Notes: a model not told the origin generated them from the sequence alone. Shown: positions 26,101-40,113, counted from the first letter of the stretch. The stretch is DNA of 64,000 nucleotides from Dimorphilus gyrociliatus (GCA_904063045.1 CAJFCJ010000018.1:806001-870000), one strand, 5' to 3'. Translations and numbers: made by a program.

Positions 26101-29100
26101 TGACGGAACTCTTCTAGCAACTGGGTGTTCAAAAGGATGGACCAATATATGGAGCGTGGATGAAAGAGTGCCACTGTGTACTCGTCCAGGAAATAGTTCA
26201 GTTTTAGGCGTTGAATGGTTCAACACGTGCAATTTGATTATAGCCCATTCTCACGATAAGCATATCGAAATAGTGAAATTAGACAAATTAAAAGAATTAA
26301 GAATCCTTGCTTTGTCTAGAGTGTCTCTAAAATCAAGTAAAAGATTAATGTTATTACAACCATATGTTCGAAAGCTAATTTACAAATTACCAGAAATGTT
26401 ACTCTGTCAACATCAGTATGAAAAAAGTTCTGTTATAAGTGGATTGCAGCTACAATATTCCTTATTTATGCATACTCTACTAGCTATAGCTATAAATTTG
26501 AGGCTTGATAAGCTAAAACCAAAAATAGAGTTTCTGTCGTCTGTTGCTCTCACTGTTCGAAGTGCCAAAGCTTTGTCCGAAAGAAAAGAATTGCCAAAGG
26601 AGTTAGGACTCGAGGATTGTGATAATTTGGCTTGGAGTTTGAAACAAGATGAAGAAGCTATGGCTTGGCTAACCTCTCAACCTGCTGACTGGCAGGAGGG
26701 AGGAGCTTGTGATGTTTTCGTATGGGGATCTGGACGACATGGACAACTTGGTGATGTTGGTCGAACAGCAACTATGGAACCTGTAAAAGTGGAATCTTTT
26801 GGCACTTGCCAAACTGTTGTTTGTGGTCAAAACTGTACGTTTGTTATTGGACCGGGAGGGAATACTGTTCTAGCTTGCGGTGAAGGAAGTAAGTTGTTTA
26901 TTTTTAGTATATAATTTAATTGTGAAGGCCTAAATGTCTACAATTGAAAACTTTTGAAAGGTTATGGGCGACTAGGGCAAGGGAATTCTGATGATCTTCA
27001 TTCTTTAACTGCTATATCTGCTCTACACGGATTTGTGATTGTTCAGATTGCAACATCTGTTGGATCAGACGGACATTCCCTGGCTTTAGCAGAAAGTGGT
27101 GAAGTTTTTAGTTGGGGAGATGGCGATTATGGAAAATTGGGTCATGGTAATAGTGATCGTCAGAGACGTCCCCGGCAAATTGAAGCTTTAAATGGAGAAT
27201 TTATCATTCAAGTTGCTTGCGGGTTTAAACATTCAGCTGTGGTTAGCTATGATGGAAAACTATATACTTTTGGAAACTCAGACTACGGAAGATTAGGACA
27301 CGGGCCTCCGACCACTAATAAAAAAGTTCCAGAGAGAGTTTTAGCTTTACAGAATGACAAAATTGGTCAAGTCGCTTGCGGTCTAAATCATACAGTTTGT
27401 GTCAGTGATGATGGTGATACTGTATGGGTTTTTGGAGACGGTGATTACGGGAAGCTGGGCTTAAATGGCACTCTTGGCAAAACCACTCCTACGAAATTAG
27501 AGGGAATGACTAACATTAAAAAGGTCGGATGCGGAACTCAATTTACTGTATTCTTAACCAAAAATGGTGAAGTTTTCACTTGTGGTCATGAGCGCCTAGT
27601 TGGTCATCCGGAAATAAGAAATAGAAGAAATATGACTCCACAAAAGGTATCTTTAATTAAATATGAATGTGTTGTAACTAACCTAACTGTTCATTTTAGA
27701 TATCGGCCCTTGGGGAGTATGTAATCGAAGATATAGCAGTAGGATCCGAACATACCTTAGTAGTTACAAAATGTGGAAAAGTGTTAAGCTGGGGTAGTAA
27801 TAATGAAGGACAATTAGGTTTTGGTCATCAAATTCCTGTAAGAGAACCAAAACTAGTCCCTAATGTGTCTGGAATTAAACAAGTCTCTGCTGGAAGATCA
27901 CATAGCTGTGCCTGGACTGCTCCTCCAATACCGACTCGGAGAAATCCTATTTCATCTCCACTTATGTTGGGGACACCATTATCCATTCCGCCTCAATATA
28001 CCAGCTTAACAGATGTTCAAATTGATGCCATACGATCCCGTTTAAAGCTTTTACACCGTTTCTCAGACCTTGTTTACTCAAATTGGAGGTGAGATAAGTC
28101 AAACTATAAGTATAATCTCCAGGGAGCTTACGATAATCCTGATTTTATATTCAATCTTACAGATTAATCAGATTAGTGCAATCATGTGATGGAGCCATGC
28201 CGAGTATATGGGGAGCAGCTACAGAACATTTGCTAAATGGAACACTAAGACCTCTTCTAGCTCCTCGTGTCTATACTCTTCCGTTCGTTAGAGTTTTAGG
28301 AAGAACTATGGTTCAGGGCAAAAATTACGGACCACAGATAACTGTCAAACGTATTCAATCTCCTCTACCAATCTTCGTACAAGTAGCTCGACAAGTTTCT
28401 CATTTGAAGGCGGCAGATCTTCGCCTGCCATCCCGAGCTTGGAAGGTAAAATTGATAGGAGAAGGAGCAGACGATGCAGGAGGAGTTTTTGATGATACCA
28501 TAGCAGATATGTGTGACGAACTTCGTAATGGTCTGTATCCATGCTATTAAAATTCAGTACAAAAGTAATTTGATATAAATATTTAGGTATTTCTATGGTA
28601 CGAAATCAACCCCTATTAATTCAAACACCAAATGGTCGAAATGATTACGGCTACAACAGAGATAGATTTATGTTTAATCCCGCTGCAATGACAGACGATA
28701 GTGCCGTTTTATGGAGATTCTTTGGTACTCTGCTCTCAGTAGCAATTCGAACGAAAAAACCACTAGATCTAAGATTAGCTCCATGTGTTTGGAAATTATT
28801 ATCAGCACAACCGTTAACCCCATATGATATACAAGAAACAGATTTAATGTTCATGCAAACTTTAAAATCAATTAATGAAATAGAAGAGAGTTCGACTGAA
28901 GATTTTCATGATATCATACCTCTTGAGTTTTGGCAAACTTTCAGCAGCGATGGTCGATTAATTCCAGTTGTGCCGGGAGGTTCAAGATTAAAACTGACTT
29001 GGTCAGGAAGGAAAGAATATGTTGAGAAAGCTTTGGAAACAAGATTACATGAAATGGATAAAGCAGCTAAATTAATCAGAGAGGGAATGGCATCTATAGT

Positions 29101-29608
29101 ACCAGTTCCGCTACTGTCTCTTGTAACCCCTACCTACCTCGAACAATTAGTATGCGGTCATTCTGATATAAAAATTGAAGTGTTAAAGCACGTCGTCAGG
29201 TATAGAGAGTTAGATGAACATTCTGAAGTTGTTAAATGGTTTTGGCATACTTTAGAATCATTTTCTAATGATGAAAAAGTATTGTTTATGCGTTTTGTTA
29301 GTGGTAGAAGTCGCTTACCAGCAAATCCTGCTGATATATCTCAAAGATTTCAATTGATGAAAGTCGATAGATCCATTGATGGACTTCCTACAGCCCAAAC
29401 ATGTTTTTTTCAGTTACGGCTGCCACCTTATAGCAGTAGAGAATCGCTTGCTAATAAATTACGTTACGCCATTCAACATTGCAGATGTATTGATATGGAT
29501 AACTATATGCTGGCCAGAAATAACGAAGCCGAAACTACTCCAACCTTATTACCGGGAAGTGTCATAATAGACTTTGAAGCTATCGATGAAGACGACTTGG
29601 TCGATTGA
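17148..29608 (+). CDS. HERC1: HERC1, giant HECT E3 ubiquitin ligase with two RCC1 domains
   Basis: HERC1 is a membrane-trafficking-associated ubiquitin ligase with RCC1-like domains. Fourteen exons (17148-17334, 17432-18179, 18234-18733, 18793-21065, 21248-21660, 21721-23150, 23205-24156, 24220-24655, 24726-25891, 25954-26888, 26961-27646, 27700-28088, 28163-28530, 28587-29608) join to exactly 3,835 codons. Domains in order: RLD1 (~315-665, repeated GxxGxLGxG), SPRY (~1500-1670, with [18 protein letters not shown]), UBA (~1993-2034), a C2H2-like pair in [21 protein letters not shown]40 (~2440-2800), RLD2 (~2950-3315) and HECT (~3470-3834). The thioester cysteine is in TAQTCFFQL, about residue 3767, codon 29402-29404. 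At 3,834 residues it is about 1,000 shorter than human HERC1 (4,861). The loss is in acidic and low-complexity linkers, not in domains. The first ATG of exon 1 is used; a second lies three codons downstream. Confidence 0.97.
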
Positions 29609-30037
29609 AAAATAATTTTGAAAACTTGTTTGTTAATGTATTTTCCCCTTGACTCAAAAAAAACTAACTGGTGCCTCGAACAGACAAATAAAAAAAAAAT
29701 AAGTATAATAGTTTTCAAAAACAAAAGCAGTATCGAAAAAATAAATTTTGTCACCTAATTCATGATAACTTGGTATTATCGTATAATATTTCGCGCCAAT
29801 TTAACATTTTTGAACACTTACAACCCTATCTGACAGTAGATGGCGCTTAAAAAATTAATACCATGGTAATAACAATATGGCGCTGATTAAGTAATAATAG
29901 ACTTCTAATGTTTGCTAATATTGCAAAAATGGATTTCTTTTAATATAATTAAAGTAGCCGATTAATTTATAAATATTTTATTCAAATTGTCTCTTGTTTG
30001 TGCCAAATTATCTCTGAAATCTAATTTTATCAAAACT
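29609..30037. promoter_or_regulatory. HERC1 3' end and WDR97-like promoter
   Basis: 429 bp. AATAAA at 29687-29692 is the likely HERC1 poly(A) signal. Upstream of the WDR97-like gene are TTTCGCGCCAA (29789-29799, E2F-like) and CAGTAGATGGCGC (29834-29846), which fits the CTCF core CASYAGRKGGCRC at every position. ATATGGCGCTG (29875-29885) resembles a YY1 site. These calls are motif matches only. Confidence 0.4.
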
Positions 30038-33000
30038 ATGTCGAAATTTGAAAAGCTTGTAAAAATTGAAGACACACGTCCCGAATCTCGTTTAACGGAT
30101 ATTGATAAGCTTCCTCAAAGAGATAACGAGAAGAAGGGAAGTTATTATTGGAGAATAATTCGCCATAGTGTCTGCCATGCCATAGATGTTTTAAAAAAGG
30201 CAGATGTTAAGGACGCTATCGTCAGGCATGGAGTACATCATAGAAGATGCTTGAATCATTCAGAGGACATCACTAGATTGATTTACAACAAAGTAGATAG
30301 GGTAAAGATTGAATATACAAATATGTATATATATTCACATATTTACAAAATTAACTAATAAAACACAGAATTTCATAACTCTTGATGACCAAAAAATTCG
30401 AACATTTCTGTACGATGGTCGTAAAAAAGATACAGTACCTTTGGAAAAAGATATAAATGGTCTTGTGTTTGCTACTCAAATGAATTTATTTATAGGATAT
30501 ACCCATGGTAAAAGGAAAGTGCACGTAAGAATTATCTCGTTAAATCTATACGTTATTTTAACTTTTTCGTACTGTTTAACAGTTAATGAGCCAAGAATTT
30601 GAATTGATTTCATCAGCAAAATGTTTAAAGCCTATTCAATCGGCTATATATAACGAAAATTTGAATGAACTAATTACTTTAGGCCATGGTCAAATGACGG
30701 TGACTATTTTCTTAATGAAGAGAAATATAATCATTAATTAATATTTTAAACATTTAGAATTGGGTGTTCAGATATGCTGGACGGCATATCTTACCAAAGA
30801 AATCTAATGAAGAATGCTATGATGAGAAATTTAAGTTTGAAAATCTCTGCTTAGAGGACACGGCAAGTAGGAATCAAAAGTTATTTGCCGCTTATGGGGC
30901 AGGCGTTATTGTAAGGGAATGATAGAATCGTTGCTTTTAGAGCTATTTATTTTAATCAGTATTTTTTTAAAATTATAAATAGGCATTTAACGCTTTTAAT
31001 ACGGAAGTTATTATTGAAAAACATGATTTGCACGAGTATCCTGTAACAGCAATCTGTTTCTTTAATCCTTTAAAGTACCTTTGCACAGGAGCAAAGGATG
31101 GATGCAGTAAGTTAATTTCTCAAATCTAACACTGTAATTCTATTGTCTGTTTTTTTCTAGTTAAAGTATGGAATGAAAGCTGGCACGTTCAAATTGTATT
31201 TGTTGGTCATGAATCTTCGATTCTATCGTTAGCGTTATATCCTTACGGACCTTTAATATTATCTTCCAGTATGGACAATACAATTAGGGTTTGGAGTTTA
31301 GAAACGTGCGATGAAGTGGATTTGTAAGTATTTCTAACAAAGGAAGTAATTTCTTTATTATTAAATATATATGTATTCTTTCTTAGAGTGAGAACAAAAG
31401 AGCCGGCTCTATCCCTTCAAACTTCTCTTAATGAAGATATTATATCATCACGCTCGAGACGACATGTTGATCTATGGAAAGTGCAAAATGTTCATATGCT
31501 CCATACAACCATCGGTCACCGAGTAGCGTGCATTAAAGCAACCGATCACCCTGATCATCCACTTCGTTGCATATTACTTTGTAGAGATAACAGCGTTAGA
31601 GTAACTTGTCCATCAAACGGAAACGTTCTCACAACTTTATTAATGAGCAGAAAAAACAGACTAGTAGACGCTGTCTATGCTATTGATGACGAGATAATGT
31701 TTGCTACCTTCGCAAATGGAGATATCGTTAAGGCTGATACAACGACCAATCCAGCAAGAATATTAGATATATGGAAAACTAAAAACCCTTCCAGTAAATT
31801 GATACTTTCATCAGAAATAGCACAAAGTACAAGAGTTAATAATCTTTTTGTTTTCTTTGCAGAAGCTTGTAATTACTTACTTATATATGAATACGTTGTT
31901 AATAATCATTTAAAAAGTGATACATGGGATTTTATGAAAAGAGCCGCAGGAAATAAGGCACTAAAAGTAATTGATAATAATTACTATTCAATTATATTTT
32001 AATGTATGCTTGTTTACAATTTCAGTTTCAACCCGGAATGGCAACCAGTAAAACGTTATTAATTGGTGGAAGAAAAGATGGAACACTTTGCGTTTTCAAT
32101 TGGGAGAATGGAGATGTTCAATTTGATATTGAGGTTTTTCATTGTTAAATATATGAGAAAACGTTGATATTTATACATTACTCGTAAAATAGGCACACGG
32201 CGTTAAAGGTGTACTTAGTATGATTGGAAATTCCAAAAATGATCAAGTTATCTCTGCCGGACTTGGTATTACTATTTCACTTAATAAATTATTAAATTTT
32301 ACTTTAATATCTTATTTTCACTTTAGATAATATTATAAAAGTTTGGAGAGTTTTCCCTTATTCAATGGAGTCATTAGCTCCTTTAATATCTTTTTATTGT
32401 GCTCATACCCCCGTTCACATGAGTGTTATGAGAGGAAAATTATCTGTTGCCTTTCAGGAGCATGCAAGCGCCACCTACAGTATTGTTTTGTATAATCTCC
32501 AGGACAAGGGTAAATATGATAGCTAAACAAATGCTTATATTAAATTTAATCACGCTTGAGGTGAATTATAAACCAAATAGTATTTGTTAACCTTTGTTTT
32601 TTGGTTTTATTCTAACAAAATAAAACAGTAGTATTAGACGTTTGCAGTGTGTTTTTCTTTAACATCTTTAGTATCTGAACTTGCTGAAAAGGGCCTTTTA
32701 TCCTCCCATCTTGTTCAAAATAGCGCTATGAGGAAGGAACGTTCCGAAACAGGTTTATTCAATTTCAGTTAGCTTTAATCTATTAATTTTCAATGAAGAT
32801 AATACTAACATGCTATCAACCATATTTTTTTAGATAATCCTCTAATTTTAATTCTTTGTAATTAGATTACGTAATTAGTTAACAAAAATTATTCATTGAA
32901 AATCATTATCACTCATATCACTCAATTATTTTTCATCAACTGTTCAAAATATTTTCATCAACTCTGAAACATTTTAGACCGACATGATCATGGACCAGAG

Positions 33001-36000
33001 GATGATCACATGGATACTATTACTGGATTGTCTGCGTGCTCTAAAATGAAATTGTTTGCGTCGTCTAGTCAAGATGGAACTGTAAGGATTTGGAATGAAA
33101 TGAATAATTTGATAAGGTATAAATAAAATATCTTTATCTCTTATAGAAATTCATTATTTATGGATGAATCTTCCTTTTTTTAACTAGGTGTATAAAATTG
33201 AACGCTATTCCTCATAGCGTAGTTTTTTGTAACGATAAAGGTAACTTACTTGTTGGAATTGGAGATCATGTTCATCTAATTGACTATAAGCACTGTAAGA
33301 AACATTTCTAATAATTATCACATAATAGGATATATAAAAAATGAACAAAATTCAAATATCGTTCAGATATGCCGAAGGATTATCGATTAAAGATGGTAGC
33401 AATGCAATTCGCAAAATTTATAGATGAAAAACCAATGCCGTTTGATGAGAAATTACTAGAATTACTTACAAGAGAGGATGTAAAGCGTTTAAAAGCAGCA
33501 AGGTCATCATTCAAATTTACTCATTTTGTCGATATTCTCACGGAGGTAAAGAATAGAAACTTATATATTTATTTGAATAATAGTTAAACTTTCTATATAA
33601 AATCAATAATAGGAAGAAACAGAAGAGGTTATGAAAGAGAGAAAGGTTAGAGAGAGGGCTTTTGAAAATTTAGAAAAGAGAGATGAAGAATTGAAAATGA
33701 TAATAGAAGGTACTTTAGAGCCTAAGAAGACGATAAAAATGACAGAAAAAATTAAGACTGAAGCGTTTAATAAATACCTAAGTTTGTTCTATGAAAGACC
33801 AGAAATTAAGGTATGAATAGTGACTATTTTTTAAGTTAAGAGCATAAGGTAACTTTCTAAAATTTCATTTAAAAAGCTACCTGACGTTGATCCATATCCG
33901 GAAGATACTTTAAAGGAGTATGTATTGGGTAAGGCTCCTCATGTTATAAAAAGTACGGAAAAATCAGCCCCAGAAATGCCCATCCAAAAGATCCCTACTG
34001 GTTTCTTTCCGGATACAAAAACTTCAAGCAATACTTCCATACGTAATGATTGTTTCATACCAAATTCTGTTCTTGCCAAACTCCTTTGGCCAACGGAAGA
34101 AAAAACTTATATTCAAGACGAACAACCTTGGAAACCCCCGACCTTGTCAGACGCTCAACTACGTCAGTTAAAGGTATTTCATGATTTTCTAGCTTCTTGT
34201 ATATTGCAGCAACCTTTCTTTGAAATAATTATTACGCCTCAAAGATCTTAGATCCTCTATAGTTAGATAAAAAAAAGATGATTTAATCAACACCAAATGC
34301 ATAGCTATTATAATTAAACTATCATTCTCTAAACTCTTCTTATAATTCTCACAGAAAGTAAACTTCAGGGTAAGGAAACTAGGTCTTTATAAGTGTAAGA
34401 CAAAAACAAGTTTTGTTGCTATAATCATAAAAAATAGCCGTCTGACGTCAACGTTAGCAGTTAAACAGAGTAGAAATGTAAAGATACTATTAAATTCTTG
34501 TTGTATTATTATATTTAGGGAGACGACTTGAGGAGCAATTATTCGGTAATTCAAAAAATCACTTTCAATCTGAGTTTTAGATCAAATGAAAAAAAATTAT
34601 CACTTTTTTTTTACGAGAGAAAAAGAAGCAAGAACTTTTCTTCTTCTGTTCCCTCTCTTTCATTCTATCTTTTTTCCATACAAATACAGTATATATATAT
34701 ATATATATACTGTATATACATTCACTTTTTAAGCACCATTCATTCTTTTTTCTTTTTACAACAAAATAGGGCTAAAGTTGAAACTTTTTATTCCTTTAAT
34801 TTTATATTGTTTCTCAAAAAATGACATTAAATGATATTTCTATTAGTAAAGCATTATTACTATTATTACTAAATCGTTAGCATCATTACCATTGTTATCA
34901 TCATTATAATCATCATCATAATCATGTTTACTTTAGACGGCTAAAAGCAATTACTAAACCCCTGTTTTTACAACAGTTTTTAAAATAGTAAAAACTTGCA
35001 CAAGCCTGGGCTTTTATTTTTTTTTTTGCTTTATTTATACGTTCGTTTTTTAAATTGCACAATATAACAGATGTATATATTTATATAAAAAAAAAAAAGT
35101 CATATAAATTCTATTCATGATCATATATCGATGAAGAGGAAAGTACCTATTGATTGTATTTTTCATTAATTATGTGATCTAACGCAATGTTTTTTATGCT
35201 CGTTTGCAAACTTTGGGTGCGGTTTTGCTGTGTTTGGTGGTGGCATCTGCCGATATTGATCTAAGTAAGTTTTAGTTTGTTTTACTCTTATTCACTTAAT
35301 CTATACTTTTATGAATCATTTATATGTATAATCTATACTTTACAACAAAATTTCAACACTTTTTTATCATATTTTTTTTAGCAAATTGTATCTAAAAAGT
35401 CTGGAATTTTTTAAAAAAGTATTTCAATATTAAATTATAAACTAATTCCGACTTTTTCCTATGAATTTATTATTGTTTTTGTTTAACATTCAATGTAATT
35501 TTCCAATGAATTGTTTGCATTTCATATTTATTAATTATTTACGCTTTTAGCAACCAAAACGAAAAATTAAACGTAAAAAGAAAGAGGCCACTGAGGAAAG
35601 AGTTTTGATATTTGATTATGACGACGAAGATGAAAAGAAAACAGTAGTATCTTCGTTAGGGGAATTTGATGGTGAGAAAGCTGAATCAAGACCGGAAACA
35701 GCCAAGTCCAGCAAAGTCGATGAGGAAACAGAGCCAAGTGTTATAACCTCTTTTATGGAGAAAATTAAAGATGCTTTAGAGGATAAATCTAAAACTCCAG
35801 AATTAAAAACTCCTCCAGTAAGTTGGGTAATTTTAAAAATTATCCCTAATATCCTATTCATATACAACAGATATAGAATTTAGAACTAACCCTATTTTAA
35901 CCATAGACCTTTTGTCCTTTTATGTTTTTTTTAGTTACTAACAAAAGTAACAAGAAAGAAACTATAGGTAAATCGTAGTTGTATATATTTTTATAGAGCA

Positions 36001-38788
36001 TATGCATGTACCTATAACATTGGTGAACTTTGTTCGTATTCAATGAACACATAGTTGATAAATTTCATTCACAAATTTTCAGAGTACTATTGGAAAGTTT
36101 TTTATTGGAAACTACCCGAAAATTTGTATAAACGAACATATTATAATCTGCTTATCTTTAGCACAACGCTTAGCTGTTATGATTATTCAATGAAATTATA
36201 ATAATAATATTAATAATATTTCATTCATCTATATTTATACTTCATAGGAGTTTTGTTTAAAAAGTTTAATATTGGAGTGTTTTATTCTAGAGAACGCCTA
36301 CACCTGCCAAAGTAGCCGTTCCAGAATCTAGTGCCCGAGACGTTTTAGAAGCGCAATTAAAGAGGAAAAAAGAATTGATTTCCGATAGGCAGAAATCTTC
36401 TATTATTGCACCTCCAACAAGTAGCTTTGTTAGTGAGAGGACATCGAAATATAGCTCTAAAGATTTGGGTGGCAATGCAATTTCCGTAATGATTATGAAA
36501 CATAAGATAATAATGATACAATGAATGCATTTCTCGTTTAGGAACAAGATATACCACCGGCTTCGTCCATCGGATCAAGAACGACTATTAGATCGTCAAG
36601 AACCTCATTCAAACCTGCATCAGATCAACAACCTTTAGAGACACCGGCGGAACCTAAACCTGAAAAACTACCTTACTTTATAACCCAATTTTTTGGTGAA
36701 GAATGGATGGGAAAATATTTTCCAAATTGTAATGAGAACGTAAGTAAAACAAATGATTTTTTCTTTAAAAAAAAAAAAAGAAACTTAATTATCAATAATG
36801 AAAAGCAAAATAATCTAACAAAACATTGATTATCTAATTAGCTCATGAGAAATAATGTATACATATAGATATTATATACCTATACTTTTGATATAAGATA
36901 TTTGTATGTATATATATATATTATAATATATGTGTATATATACAGGAGGGAGAATCTGAGAGAGACGTAAGTTTGGAAAAATACCAAATTTATTACCAAT
37001 AATTAAAGTGTTTTATGCTTAGTTTTTGTTACTTTTTTGCCTATTTGTTTTATTTTTACTTGTATATATATATATATATTTATATATACAGTAGAAAGAG
37101 AGAAAAAGAGAGAGAGATAGATTTGTTTTTTATTTTTTATATTATATTTGCTGAAAATTTTATCACGCTATCGCGCTTCCTTTTTTTTATCCTTGAAAAG
37201 AAGAGAGAGAAGATAAACATTTATCCTCTATTTCCTAAAATAGATATATCTTTTTAATTATAATATTTTGTTTTTATCATTTGTTTTTGTTTTTTAACCC
37301 AATTAGACAATGCCGAAACCATGGACTGTAGCTAATTTCGTAACTATGATTGCGAGATTAATACGAATTGCTGAATATAAATTAAAAGTTCAAATTATTC
37401 AGGCTTTACAATTACTATATGACCAGCACGGGATTCCAGGTATTGTTGTTGAAAGCTGCCAAAATTTTCTAACTAACTGATTTCCTCTTTCCCTCCTTTA
37501 GATCCTCCTCTTAATACAGTCATCAAAAACATTATTTCAGTATTAAATCATCATTCTTTTCCTCCAAATTGTAAAGATCCTATGGAGAAAATGTTTGTTA
37601 TCGAGAGTTTTAAATTGCTCCATTCAGTCGGTGCTAAAGACAGAGAAACTCATGTAGAACTTATTTATTACTATTTGGAAGGAGATATTAGCGTTAGAAA
37701 TTTAATAAGCGACATCTGGAAATTGTTTGGAATTAAAGATCCGCAAAATTTCTTTAAGAAAGAATTGGATGAGTGGGATATTTGGGGAATTTCAGAAAAA
37801 GATCGACCTTCGGAAATTCGTCGAATGGCTGTACATTGGTTGGAAAAATGGTTAACAAAATTTAAAGATCAGTTGGCTTCTGCCGTCGAAAAGCTAAGAA
37901 AAGGAGAAGGAATTCAAGCTCAACTAGGACAAGATCAGTTAAAAAAGAGAAATCTAAGAAATACAAGCATAGTATGAGTACTAGTATTAATTCTTTACAA
38001 AAAATAATAATCATTGAATCATTTTCACAGACTCAATCTGAATCAACAAGATCCTTAACTGTAACATTTGACATGCCTCCTGGTGAAAAAGCTGTTGATA
38101 ATGTAACATATTTAGACGCTATTAACTATTTCGTTGATATGAGACTGCAAGCTAACCTAGCTAGAATCAGGGGCGATGGTTCATTCGCCAAAAGCGACGG
38201 AGTAGAAAGGAACACTGTATTGGTACTTCCGCATTTACCAAAGTACGTTATACCTTATTCTGCTAACTAAAGATTCACTAAATGAATTAGGGAAGTGTAA
38301 ATTTATTTTAGGGGAATCTTATCATAAAGATTAGAACTCTCATCTCGTATTGTTATATTAAGATAGAAGATACTAACTTGGATAAGATATTAAAGAAAAT
38401 TAAATAGATTAATATAGAATATATTTGTATTTGTTTATATTCATCCTCTTTTTCTATATCTTTTTAGATCGCAATGTCTAGTTCGTTTAGGAATAACTCA
38501 CACAAGTCAATGCCGACCTGAACGAGAAACCAATCTCTATAATGGTGAATATACTTTTAATCATTAGTTGTTTATTGAAAATTTTCTTTATAATTCATTC
38601 TTTTTTTCTTAACAGCTAAACAAATGAAATCCAACTGTGGCGATAGCTTTCGCTGTATTAACTTACCTATGTCAACTGTTTACGTTGATCCTTTTAACAC
38701 ACAACCAGAAAAGGAAGAACCAGTTTTATTAACATTAAAAGTGTCTCAAAAATATTTTGTACCGTCAAAATCTTATGTTGTTAATTAA
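30038..38788 (+). CDS. WDR97: WDR97/WDR87-like ciliary WD40-repeat protein
   Basis: Twenty-five exons: 30038-30301, 30369-30524, 30583-30699, 30758-30910, 30983-31106, 31161-31323, 31387-31966, 32026-32133, 32193-32265, 32327-32509, 32672-32752, 32978-33116, 33188-33294, 33367-33545, 33613-33810, 33877-34173, 35551-35817, 36291-36485, 36542-36739, 36946-36966, 37307-37439, 37502-37971, 38031-38242, 38468-38544, 38616-38788. They total 1,555 residues (human WDR97 ~1,620). The N-terminal half holds WD40 blades, seen as GCIKVWNES, DNTIRVWSLE, DNIIKVWRV and DGTVRIWNEM. A charged coiled-coil linker follows (exons 14-18). A conserved C-terminal region starts around FFGEEWMGKYFP, with helices in exons 21-22. 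WDR97/87 proteins are linked to cilia and sperm flagella. The WD40 identity and the frame are firm; the exact family name is less so. The upstream in-frame TTG at 29987 was not taken as the start. Confidence 0.75.
34174..35550 (+). other. Large repetitive intron 16 of the WDR97-like gene (1,377 bp)
   Basis: Exons 16 (ending CAG TTA AAG) and 17 (starting CAA CCA AAA) are both in phase 0 and splice in frame without intermediate coding. The intron holds a TA tract (34690-34720), an ATC/ATT-rich low-complexity stretch (34846-34925) and poly-T/poly-A runs. A locally GC-richer segment near 35210-35265 ends in a strong donor-like AAGTAAGT, but it cannot be read in frame into exon 17. Confidence 0.7.
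36946..36966 (+). other. 21-nt microexon of the WDR97-like gene
   Basis: Seven in-frame codons (EGESERD) lie between a TATATATACAG acceptor and a GTAAGT donor. The flanking exons are both in phase 0, so including or skipping it keeps the frame. It follows directly on a TA microsatellite. Confidence 0.6.
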
Positions 38789-39023
38789 AAAACAATATCT
38801 ATTGCCTATATTTATATATGCTAATTGTGTTATATTGTACGTACTGCTAATATTATATCTATATATACAATACATATATAGATAATTGCCTAATTTAGAT
38901 ATAAAGTTGAGAAATCTATATTTAATCCTAGATTGTCAAGATAGAAATAGATGGGTTCCGTATTTGTCTTAAAAGCACAGGTAGAAGAAAGAAAGGAAGG
39001 GATCAGAGATCATTTTCTTTTAC

Positions 39024-39068
<45 letters not shown>

Positions 39069-40113
39069 TATATATATATGTATATATACATTAAAATTAA
39101 AGTATATTTAAAGAATCGGTCCAAATATGAACGAAAAATAAAAAATAAGAAACATTTGAACAAAGAACATTTCGGGTATTTTATGATACTAAGAAACAGG
39201 GAAATATGAGAAGAACATTCAGATAAAAATAAAAAAAAAAAGAAGACAGAATAAAATAGAAATTGATTATTAAAAAAAAGTGTAAGAAATACAGATAAGA
39301 AACTGTATAGAAATGAAATAATTGAGAAATTGCGAAATGTGCAATAAATAATAAAAATGTAACAGATTAGGATAAGAGTATATGCGAATAGATATTGAAT
39401 AGTAATTAAAAAAAAAAGATACCTTTAAAAATGCTAAAGAATTAAAAACTAATGGTGTAATAATTCTAATATTAATAATAAAAAGGTTTAGAATGTAATT
39501 ATTAAGAACAAAAATAAATTATACTATTGAAACAATTAGAAAAAAAAAGATGTTATACTAAAAATACGTCAAATAGTTCTTAAATCATTCCTTTCATTTT
39601 ATTTTTGCTTTTCGTCAATCCAGGAAGTGTATTATATCCAGCTAACAAGCAGGTAAAATTTTTGTCAATTTTTATGGCAATAGCAATCAAATATAATTAA
39701 AATCTATTGATATTATCTTTTAAAATTAATATAAGATAATATATACTGTATATACTGCTATATAAAGTATATGTATGTATATACTATATATATCGTATAT
39801 ATGTTAAGTATTTAATCTATAGCTACCAAGCATAGATAAATAGATATCATAATTATGTCTCTTTTTCGTCAAAGTTAACTTTTTGTTTATAATCATAAAA
39901 TTAGAAAAATCATGGATAAAAAGCATTTAAAGTAATATTTTCCTATTATTTAATAGCATGTTTTTTAAAGCTATTCTTCACTCTGTCTCTTAACTCTCTC
40001 TCTCTGTATATCTATTTATCCATGACATCTAGATGAAATATAAGAGGAAAACAATGTCAATAATAGGTAATATCTTCGTCGAACGGACGATACCGCTCGA
40101 ATTCCCGGTCTAG
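38789..40113. other. Convergent intergenic region, AT-rich and repetitive
   Basis: 1,325 bp between the 3' ends of the WDR97-like gene (+) and the nuclease-like gene (-). It contains a long TA microsatellite (39024-39090), A-rich runs and a CT-rich tract (39978-40006). No gene is supported. A 29-nt stretch at 39624-39652 has AG and GT borders but no coding context. Confidence 0.7.
39024..39090. repeat. TA dinucleotide microsatellite
   Basis: About 65 bp of nearly pure TA repeats, broken by a few C, A and G substitutions. Shorter tracts of the same kind occur at 34690-34720, 36905-36943, 37062-37090 and 43700-43731, all in introns or intergenic DNA. Confidence 0.9.

Noticed and set aside
29987-30037. 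Upstream in-frame TTG start for the WDR97-like gene
   Set aside because: A non-ATG start is unnecessary; the ATG at 30038 begins the frame.
34528-34824. 98-residue open frame in the large WDR97-like intron
   Set aside because: Low-complexity Phe/Ser/Tyr-rich translation of AT repeats.
35205-35270. GC-richer segment ending in a strong donor-like AAGTAAGT, considered as an extra exon or a spliced-leader gene
   Set aside because: Joined to exon 17 in phase it reads a stop codon. No Sm-site-like sequence or stable downstream stem was seen, so neither an exon nor a leader RNA can be supported.
39624-39652. 29-nt stretch with AG and GT borders after the WDR97-like stop
   Set aside because: It lies beyond a well-supported stop codon and has no coding context.
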